Positions 1 through 4,932 of a DNA stretch of 6,654 nt are shown one piece after another (position 1 is the first letter of the stretch; each line of letters begins with the position of its first letter). A program made the translations under genes and the position numbers. Origin of the DNA: an uncultured Clostridia bacterium (GTDB lineage: Bacteria; Bacillota; Clostridia; Christensenellales; Borkfalkiaceae); the NCBI GenBank assembly GCA_944376035.1, contig CALWBJ010000042.1, positions 1 to 6,654 of the forward strand, given 5' to 3'. The notes under the pieces are model-generated. The model worked only from the letters and a program-made list of their open reading frames with translations. It ran no database searches and was not told the DNA's origin.

Positions 1-64
1 CATAATATAAAACGGGAAATGTCTTACTTTAAGGAAAAGAGAAAACATCGAAAAAAACGGCAGA

Positions 65-577
65 ATGAAAAATAACGAACAGAAAAGCGAAGAATGGAAA
101 GAGGGATTTAATCCGTTTATAAATTCCGACAGTAAGATTTTAATACTCGGAAGTTTTCCGAGCGTAAAATCGAGAGAAGTAGGTTTTTATTACGGAAATC
201 CTCAGAACAGATTCTGGAAAACAGTCGCTCTGGCTGTAAACGACCGAGTGCCTGTAAGTACAAAAGAGAAGAAAGATTTTCTCGTTAAACACCGAATAGC
301 GTTGTGGGACGTAATGGAGAAAAGTACAATTTCCGGCAGCAGCGACGGCGACCTTAATTATCATACGGGAGTACCCGCGGACATAAAAAGCGTTATAAAC
401 TCTGCTGAAAATATTAAACTGATAATTTGTAACGGCAAGAAAGCGTTTGAAGTATTCAGCGATATATATCCCGACTGTAACATTTTATCTGTATATTTAA
501 CCTCTACGAGTTCTGCAAATCCCCGTTTTAATCAGGAGCAGTGGATAGAAACCATAAAAAAGGCTTTGAGCAAATAA
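65..577 (+). CDS. Family 6 uracil/hypoxanthine-DNA glycosylase (DNA-deoxyinosine glycosylase)
   Basis: This 170-residue cytoplasmic protein resembles the hypoxanthine-DNA glycosylase branch of the uracil-DNA glycosylase superfamily, which removes deaminated bases (hypoxanthine from deaminated adenine) to start base excision repair. Visible signatures are ILGSFPSVKS (26-36), the very characteristic YYGNPQNRFW (42-51), IALWDV (78-83), the strand IKLIICNGKKAF (117-128) and a C-terminal motif LTSTSSAN (145-152). The last corresponds to the usual LPSTSPAN loop, so two prolines are replaced here (Thr146, Ser150). Length is normal for the family. The ATG at 65 is the only plausible start, because a TAA lies in frame at 29-31 and no start codon falls between; its ribosome binding site is poor (AAGGA lies 28 bases away). 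It is separated from the next gene by a strong hairpin and is probably not functionally linked to the hydrogenase cluster. The family call is secure; exact substrate is inferred. Confidence 0.88.
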   Translation: MKNNEQKSEEWKEGFNPFINSDSKILILGSFPSVKSREVGFYYGNPQNRFWKTVALAVNDRVPVSTKEKKDFLVKHRIALWDVMEKSTISGSSDGDLNYHTGVPADIKSVINSAENIKLIICNGKKAFEVFSDIYPDCNILSVYLTSTSSANPRFNQEQWIETIKKALSK

Positions 578-609
578 CTAATAAGACTTATAAATATGTA
601 ATTTAATCT

Positions 610-639
610 GCCGCGGCTTAAAATGTTTTAAGCCGCGGC
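610..639 (+). terminator. Perfect 14-bp GC-rich hairpin, likely terminator of the glycosylase gene
   Basis: Arms 610-623 and 626-639 are exactly complementary, with a GCCGCGGC base, an AAAA/TTTT top and a 2-nt TG centre. It lies 33 bases after the glycosylase stop. The following bases are only modestly T-rich (ATTTT at 644-648), so it is a strong stem without a classical U-run. It would be a good transcription barrier or 3'-end stabiliser, and separates the glycosylase from the MarR promoter. Confidence 0.6.
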
Positions 640-690
640 TATGATTTTAAAAATTTTCGGGAATTTAAGGTTAAATTAAGTCATTGGGTC

Positions 691-719
691 TTGACAAACC
701 GCAACAGGTTGCGTATAAT
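691..719 (+). promoter_or_regulatory. Consensus sigma-A promoter for the MarR gene
   Basis: TTGACA (691-696) and TATAAT (714-719) are both perfect consensus hexamers separated by the optimal 17 bp. Transcription would start near 726, giving a leader of about 200 nt before the MarR start codon. A promoter this strong generally needs repression, which fits the dyad occupying its spacer. The 346-base stretch 578-923 therefore has no gene but holds a hairpin, this promoter, an operator candidate and a structured leader. Confidence 0.85.
700..713. promoter_or_regulatory. Candidate operator between -35 and -10 (perfect dyad)
   Basis: CGCAAC-AG-GTTGCG is a perfect 6-bp inverted repeat that fills the promoter spacer and abuts the -10 hexamer. 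A dimeric regulator bound here would block RNA polymerase. The gene served encodes a MarR-family dimer, and members of that family commonly autorepress by binding such dyads. The core GCAA-N4-TTGC recurs in the palindrome at 889-904. Assigning it to this particular MarR protein is inference. Confidence 0.6.
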
Positions 720-724
720 TATAT

Positions 725-746
725 GTGTAAAAATAAATATTTACAC
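725..746. repeat. Inverted repeat at the predicted transcription start
   Basis: GTGTAAA (725-731) and TTTACAC (740-746) are perfect 7-bp arms around an 8-base A/T centre, beginning six bases after the -10 hexamer. It could be a second operator for a different regulator or a 5'-terminal mRNA stem. Its sequence differs from the GCAA/TTGC dyads, so it is probably not the same binding site. Confidence 0.5.
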
Positions 747-783
747 GGAAAGTATATCGTTAAAAAAGATTTGCTTTAAGGCT

Positions 784-833
784 ATATTACCTTTTTAATC
801 AGATATTATCTGGAAAATTTCGGTAATATCTGA
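784..833 (+). promoter_or_regulatory. Structured leader with two alternative pairings
   Basis: In the MarR mRNA leader, 799-810 can pair with 822-833 in a 12-bp stem (10 Watson-Crick pairs at the base, then one G-U and one C-G) with an 11-nt loop. The same 3' arm (822-829, GGTAATAT) is also perfectly complementary over 8 bases to ATATTACC at 784-791, so the two pairings exclude each other. This looks like a conformational switch or could simply be A/T-rich coincidence. No U-run follows directly, so it is not an obvious attenuator, and I recognise no known riboswitch class. Confidence 0.4.
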
Positions 834-888
834 CAAAGTTTTCAATGACGGAAAAACCGTGTGAGCGTATTTTAATCAAAAAAAATAA

Positions 889-904
889 AAGCAATATATT
901 GCTT
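889..904. promoter_or_regulatory. Perfect 16-bp palindrome before the MarR ribosome binding site
   Basis: AAGCAATATATTGCTT is fully self-complementary and ends five bases before the GGAG ribosome binding site (910-913). It contains GCAA-TATA-TTGC, the same half-site arrangement and spacing as GCAA-CAGG-TTGC in the promoter dyad. It may be a second operator acting as a roadblock or in DNA looping. As RNA it could form only a weak stem. Confidence 0.5.
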
Positions 905-923
905 AAAACGGAGCGGACAAAAG

Positions 924-1379
924 ATGAGAGCGAAAAGAGGACAATTTATTATGGGAGCAATCTCACTGCTTTCCAACGAATTCAACGGTTTCGGAGACGA
1001 CATAATAGAAGAACTTACTTATAAGCAATGGTTTTTGCTTATGATGCTTTCGCGTATGGAAGAAACGGGGAGCAATATAAACACTATAGCGGATTTTGTA
1101 GGAACTACGAGGCAGAATATCAAAAAAATGCTTACGCCGCTTGAAGAAAAAGGTTTTGTCAGTATAGTCAGGTCTGGGGCGGACGCAAGGTCTTTAAGCG
1201 TCGAACTCACAAAGAAATCTTATGATTTTTTCAGGGAAAACGACGGGAAGATAGCAATGGCGACCGAGCAACTTTTTGCTCCGCTCAGTGAGGAGGAAAT
1301 GGATGTTCTCACTTCGCTTTTAAAAAAACTCATGTTTTGTATTGAAGAATACGCCGAAAAACACGCTACCGAGAATTAA
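924..1379 (+). CDS. MarR-family winged-helix transcriptional regulator
   Basis: This 151-residue protein has the MarR architecture: an N-terminal dimerisation helix, the conserved entry LTYKQWFLLMML (31-42), a helix-turn-helix at about 51-76 (NTIADFVGTTRQNIKKMLTP region), and a wing at about 79-94 carrying the family's D-x-R motif (Asp87, Arg89), followed by C-terminal dimerisation helices. Such proteins bind DNA as dimers and usually repress their own gene and neighbours until a small ligand or oxidant releases them. Only one cysteine is present (Cys139), near the C-terminus, so a two-cysteine redox switch is unlikely. The ATG at 924 has GGAG ten bases upstream; an in-frame ATG at 951 with AGAGGA upstream is a credible alternative giving a more typical N-terminus (MGAISLL). 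It has its own strong promoter and lies 180 bases before the hydrogenase cluster, which it may or may not control. Ligand unknown. Confidence 0.9.
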   Translation: MRAKRGQFIMGAISLLSNEFNGFGDDIIEELTYKQWFLLMMLSRMEETGSNINTIADFVGTTRQNIKKMLTPLEEKGFVSIVRSGADARSLSVELTKKSYDFFRENDGKIAMATEQLFAPLSEEEMDVLTSLLKKLMFCIEEYAEKHATEN

Positions 1380-1463
1380 AATATTTTGGTATTTTTGGTA
1401 ATATTAAAAAAGTTATAAAATGTTCTTTAATCAATTTAAATGATAATTTAACTAAGATAAAAG

Positions 1464-1492
1464 TTGATTTTGCCGCACAATAATGATAAAAT
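1464..1492 (+). promoter_or_regulatory. Probable promoter of the hydrogenase cluster
   Basis: TTGATT (1464-1469) and TAAAAT (1487-1492, one mismatch to TATAAT) are 17 bp apart, placing the transcript start near 1499 and leaving a leader of about 60 nt before the first ferredoxin gene. An A/T dyad, TTAAAT-GATA-ATTTAA (1436-1451), lies just upstream of the -35, and a small ATCGC/GCGAT stem (1516-1532) lies in the leader. The GCAA-N4-TTGC dyad of the MarR promoter is not present here. I see no clear terminator after the MarR gene, so some read-through from it is possible. Confidence 0.5.
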
Positions 1493-1559
1493 AAACAGAA
1501 ACAGCAGATTAAGATATCGCAAAGAAAGCGATGGTAATTGAGAAACCAGCGAGGGAAAT

Positions 1560-1808
1560 ATGAAACTGACCGTATGTATAGGAAGCGCCTGTCATATAAA
1601 AGGTTCGCGCAGTGTGGTAGAGATATTCCGCGAACTTATAGAAAACAACGACTTGTCGGAAAAAATAGAACTTATAGGAACTTTTTGCATGGGGAAGTGC
1701 GACAGCGGAGTCTGTGTCGATGCCGACGGGGAGTTTTTTTCGGTAAAACCTGAGAATGCGAAGGAGTTTTTTGAAGAGAATATCATACCGAAGGTAAAAA
1801 GCGTATGA
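1560..1808 (+). CDS. Thioredoxin-like [2Fe-2S] ferredoxin, first copy
   Basis: This 82-residue protein is a small thioredoxin-fold ferredoxin related to the [2Fe-2S] domain of NuoE and the HydC-type subunits. The four cluster ligands are visible as Cys6-x4-Cys11 in VCIGSACHIKG and Cys43-x3-Cys47 in FCMGKC; a fifth cysteine, Cys52, follows. In the family these domains pass single electrons between a flavin or hydrogenase and another carrier in the cytoplasm. It is a stand-alone domain, without the helical N-terminal part of full NuoE. GAGGG (1551-1555) sits four bases before the ATG. Its stop overlaps the next start in ATGA (1805-1808), so the two ferredoxins are translationally coupled. Its place at the head of a hydrogenase cluster suggests it serves those enzymes; the actual partner is inferred. 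Confidence 0.88.
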   Translation: MKLTVCIGSACHIKGSRSVVEIFRELIENNDLSEKIELIGTFCMGKCDSGVCVDADGEFFSVKPENAKEFFEENIIPKVKSV

Positions 1809-2065
1809 CGATAGTACAGGTGTGCGTAGGCAGTTCCTGCCATATCAAAGGTGCGCCGGAAATAGTTGAAGCGCTCAAAGAATCGATACATAAATACGGG
1901 CTTGAAGACGAAGTCGTTCTGACGGGAAGTTTTTGTCTCGGTAAGTGTAACCGGACGGGAGTAACCGTAACCGTCAATGACGAGGTATATACGGGTATAA
2001 CCGCGACAAATTTTAAAGAGTTTTTTACAGAAAAGATTTTAAAATCTACGGAGGCGAAAGGTTGA
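1805..2065 (+). CDS. Thioredoxin-like [2Fe-2S] ferredoxin, second copy
   Basis: This 86-residue paralogue of the preceding gene carries the same ligand pattern, Cys7-x4-Cys12 in VCVGSSCHIKG and Cys44-x3-Cys48 in FCLGKC, and lacks the extra fifth cysteine of the first copy. After the last ligand the two diverge: this one reads NRTGVTVTVNDEVYTGI, closer to the usual NuoE-like ending, where the fold's last strands form. It begins inside the stop of the first copy and ends one base before the sensory hydrogenase start, so all three should be made together. It probably acts as an electron carrier, with a redox potential or partner distinct from the first copy. A tandem duplication followed by divergence is the simplest origin. 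Confidence 0.88.
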   Translation: MTIVQVCVGSSCHIKGAPEIVEALKESIHKYGLEDEVVLTGSFCLGKCNRTGVTVTVNDEVYTGITATNFKEFFTEKILKSTEAKG

Positions 2066-2066
2066 T

Positions 2067-3740
2067 ATGGCGGAGTGTCTGACTCTTAAAAAGTCAAACT
2101 GCAAAAACTGTTATAAATGTATCAGGCACTGTCCTGTAAAATCCATAAGATTTTCTGGGAACCAGGCGCACATAATACCCGAAGAGTGTATACTTTGCGG
2201 GCATTGTTTTGTCGTTTGTCCGCAGAACGCAAAAGAGATAGTTGACGAAACCGAAAAAGCAAAAGTGCTCATAAATTCGGGCGCGCCCGTATACGTAAGT
2301 CTTGCTCCTTCATTTATAGCCAATTATGACGCAGGAATCGAGTCGATGCGCGCGGCTCTTAAAAAACTGGGATTTGCCGACGCGGAAGAGACGGCTATCG
2401 GCGCTACGATAGTTAAAAGAGAATATGACAGAATGCTGAAAGAGGACGGAAGAGATATCATAATAACTTCCTGTTGCCATTCGGTAAATCTTCTTATACA
2501 GAAATACTTTCCGAAAGAACTTATGTATCTTGCGGACGTATATTCGCCTATGCAGGCGCACTGTCTTGACATAAAGAAACGCTATCCGGGAGCAAAGACG
2601 GTATTTATAGGACCTTGCGTTGCCAAAAAGGACGAGGCTCAGCGGTATCCCGGGATTGTGGACGCCGTTCTTACGTTTGAAGAACTTACGCGCTGGCTCA
2701 AAGAATCGGGGATAGAGATTGAAAAAGAAAAAGACGATACGGAAAAGAGTCTTGCCCGGTTTTTCCCGACCACGGGCGGAATTTTAAAGACCATGGTCAA
2801 AGAGTCAAAAGATTATTCTTATCTTGCAATCGACGGAGTGGAAAACTGTATTTCCGCGTTAAGAGATATAGAAAACGGCAATATACATAAATGTTTTATA
2901 GAGATGTCCGCTTGTTCGGGGAGTTGTATAGGCGGCCCTGTCATGGAAAAATATCACCCGTCGCCTGTCAGGGAATATATGGCAGTGGAAAAGTATGCGG
3001 GTAAAAAAGATTTTGACGTTAATCAGCCTGATTTTACCGAACTGAAAAAGCAGTTTAACATACTCGGAACGGACGCGGTTATTCCGACGGAAGAAGAAAT
3101 ACTTTCTACTTTGCGGCAGATGGGTAAGATAAAACCTTCCGACGAACTGAATTGCGGCTCTTGCGGATATAATACCTGCCGCGAAAAGGCGATAGCGATA
3201 TGTCAGGGCAAAGCGGAGATATCGATGTGTCTGCCGTATCTGAAAGAAAGAGCGGAAAGTTTTTCGGACAGCATTGTCAAGAATACGCCTAACGGTATAA
3301 TAGTGGTCAACGAAAATCTCGAAGTTCAGCAGATAAACGCCGCGGCAAGGAAATTTATGAACATACGCTCGTCGTCGGATATAATGGGCGAACCGGTTGT
3401 GAGAATAATGGATCCGAACATCTTTCTTGAAGTGTTAAACAGCGGCAGAGCGGTAAGAAACCGCAGAGCATATTTTGCAGAGTATAAAAAATATGCCGAG
3501 CAGACAGTGGTTTACGACAGTGAAAATCACCTTATAATCTGCATAATGGCCGATATAACGGAAGAGGAAAAGGAACGGGAGAAAAAAGAGAATATAGGTC
3601 GTCAGACAATAGAGACGGCAGATAAAGTCGTAGATAAACAAATGCGTATCGTGCAGGAAATAGCATCTCTTCTCGGAGAGACTGCTGCCGAAACCAAGAT
3701 CGCGCTCACCAAACTCAAGGAGTCCATAACCGATGAATGA
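2067..3740 (+). CDS. Sensory-type [FeFe]-hydrogenase with PF04060-like and PAS-like domains (group C-like, HydS-like)
   Basis: This 557-residue protein combines, in order: a two-cluster ferredoxin domain (Cys12, 15, 18, 22 and Cys41, 44, 47, 51); an [FeFe]-hydrogenase H-domain (about 72-310); a PF04060-like Fe-S motif Cys363-x2-Cys366-x4-Cys371-x16-Cys388; a PAS-like region (about 398-498); and a charged helical tail (498-557). H-cluster ligands are visible: Cys137 in TSCCHS, Cys184 in FIGPCVAKK, and Cys283/Cys287 in SACSGSC. This arrangement is known from group C hydrogenases, thought to sense H2 or redox state rather than turn over quickly. The cysteine aligned with the group A proton-relay residue is retained (Cys136), but the next residue is His138 instead of the usual proline. 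The loop before the third motif has Ser where active enzymes have Met. The tail runs eight bases into the phosphatase gene, consistent with signal hand-over. GGAGG (2050-2054) and AAAGG (2057-2061) precede the ATG. Sensory role is inferred from architecture. Confidence 0.88.
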   Translation: MAECLTLKKSNCKNCYKCIRHCPVKSIRFSGNQAHIIPEECILCGHCFVVCPQNAKEIVDETEKAKVLINSGAPVYVSLAPSFIANYDAGIESMRAALKKLGFADAEETAIGATIVKREYDRMLKEDGRDIIITSCCHSVNLLIQKYFPKELMYLADVYSPMQAHCLDIKKRYPGAKTVFIGPCVAKKDEAQRYPGIVDAVLTFEELTRWLKESGIEIEKEKDDTEKSLARFFPTTGGILKTMVKESKDYSYLAIDGVENCISALRDIENGNIHKCFIEMSACSGSCIGGPVMEKYHPSPVREYMAVEKYAGKKDFDVNQPDFTELKKQFNILGTDAVIPTEEEILSTLRQMGKIKPSDELNCGSCGYNTCREKAIAICQGKAEISMCLPYLKERAESFSDSIVKNTPNGIIVVNENLEVQQINAAARKFMNIRSSSDIMGEPVVRIMDPNIFLEVLNSGRAVRNRRAYFAEYKKYAEQTVVYDSENHLIICIMADITEEEKEREKKENIGRQTIETADKVVDKQMRIVQEIASLLGETAAETKIALTKLKESITDE

Positions 3741-4905
3741 CCTGTGTGCGGATATAGGCTATAAGAGCATAAATCATGAGGGCGAGCAGTTGTGCGGGGA
3801 CAGAGTAGACGTCGTCGAAAGTGGAGAGACTTCATCGGTGATAGTGCTTGCCGACGGTTTGGGAAGCGGCGTTAAAGCCAATATACTTTCCACGCTGACT
3901 TCCAAAATAATATCCACCATGCTGTCGGAAGGGCTATCTGTTGAAGATTGCGTCGAGACGATAGCGGCGACACTGCCCGTTTGTTCTGTGCGCGGGGTGG
4001 CTTATTCAACTTTTACCATAATCCATATTATAGATAATGAAAAAGCGGAAATAATATGGTATGATAATCCTAAGGTGATATTGCTGAGAAACGGCGTAAA
4101 TTACGATTATGCTTCTACTCAGACTGTAGTTTGCGGAAAGAATATAAACAGGAGCACGGTAATGCTGTGCGAGGGTGATATTTTTGTAGCGATGAGCGAC
4201 GGCTGTCCCCATGCGGGAATAGGCATACAGTATAATTTCGGCTGGAACAGAGAAGAAATAATCAAATTTCTCGAACCGCTCTGCGCAGTTGGATACACGG
4301 CAAAGACGCTTGCAACTATACTTATCGACGAATGCAACACTCTTTACGGCGGGAAGCCGGGCGATGACGCCACCGCCTGTGTTGTAAGGATAAGAAAACG
4401 CGTTCCGATGAATCTGCTTTTCGGACCTCCCGCCAGCAGGGACGACAACGACAGAATGATGTCCTTGTTTTTTTCCAAAGAGGGAAAACACATTGTTTGC
4501 GGAGGTACAACGGCGTCGATAGCGGCAAAATATCTCGGAAAGACCGTAAAGACCAGTCTTGATTTCGAGTCAAAAGATATTCCGCCCATCTCCGAGATTG
4601 AGGGGGTGGATCTGGTTACCGAAGGTGTGATAACGATAAATAAAGTATTAACTTATGCAAAAGATTATCTGAAAGGTAATGAAAGTTACGAACAGTGGGG
4701 GTTTAAGAGGGACGGTGCGTCGCAGATAGCAAGGCTTCTTTTCGAAGAGGCGACAGATATAAACTTTTTCGTGGGGCGAGCAATAAATCCCGCGCACCAG
4801 AATCCTGAACTGCCCATTAATTTCAATATAAAGATGAATCTTGTTGAAGAACTTTCCAAATGTCTGAAACAAATGGGAAAAAAAATAAAAGTAAGTTATT
4901 TTTAA
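3733..4905 (+). CDS. SpoIIE/PP2C-type serine/threonine phosphatase with extra C-terminal domain
   Basis: Residues 1-222 form a SpoIIE/PP2C fold; metal-binding aspartates are visible in VLADGLGSG (Asp41), MSDGCPHAG (Asp156) and GDDAT (Asp211/212). Such enzymes use two Mn or Mg ions to remove phosphate from serine or threonine of partner proteins in the cytoplasm. Residues from about 225 to 390 form a further alpha/beta-looking region, with LLFGPPASRDD (228-238), VCGGTTASIAAKYLG (255-269) and GVDLVTEGVIT (291-301), which I cannot assign to a named domain. No transmembrane segment or signal peptide is seen. The gene overlaps the sensory hydrogenase by eight bases, with AAGGAG (3717-3722) inside that gene as its ribosome binding site. 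Phosphatase genes beside PAS-hydrogenases are known in Clostridia, and the likely role is output of the H2/redox signal. The phosphoprotein target is not encoded here. Confidence 0.87.
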   Translation: MNDLCADIGYKSINHEGEQLCGDRVDVVESGETSSVIVLADGLGSGVKANILSTLTSKIISTMLSEGLSVEDCVETIAATLPVCSVRGVAYSTFTIIHIIDNEKAEIIWYDNPKVILLRNGVNYDYASTQTVVCGKNINRSTVMLCEGDIFVAMSDGCPHAGIGIQYNFGWNREEIIKFLEPLCAVGYTAKTLATILIDECNTLYGGKPGDDATACVVRIRKRVPMNLLFGPPASRDDNDRMMSLFFSKEGKHIVCGGTTASIAAKYLGKTVKTSLDFESKDIPPISEIEGVDLVTEGVITINKVLTYAKDYLKGNESYEQWGFKRDGASQIARLLFEEATDINFFVGRAINPAHQNPELPINFNIKMNLVEELSKCLKQMGKKIKVSYF

Positions 4906-4932
4906 AATATCCGGGAAGGTAATTACGTAAAA

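Noticed and set aside
845..1022. Short + strand frame starting in the MarR leader and overlapping the MarR gene in another phase
   Set aside because: There is no ribosome binding site before its ATG, its second half is an out-of-frame reading of the MarR gene, and the product is low-complexity basic sequence.
1384..1400. Direct repeat TTTTGGTA spaced nine bases after the MarR stop
   Set aside because: Only two copies of a short low-complexity word; neither a convincing binding site nor a terminator.
1380..1559. Possible Rex or FNR operator before the hydrogenase cluster
   Set aside because: Such control would be expected for hydrogenases, but no TTGT-N8-ACAA or TTGAT-N4-ATCAA site is present; only A/T-rich dyads are visible.
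1538..1753. Alternative + strand frame over the first small ferredoxin
   Set aside because: The overlapping frame at 1560 has the full cysteine pattern and a ribosome binding site; this one is arginine-rich shadow sequence.
4006..4491. Open frame of 161 codons on the - strand
   Set aside because: It is antisense to the catalytic region of the SpoIIE-type phosphatase, without motif or ribosome binding site of its own.
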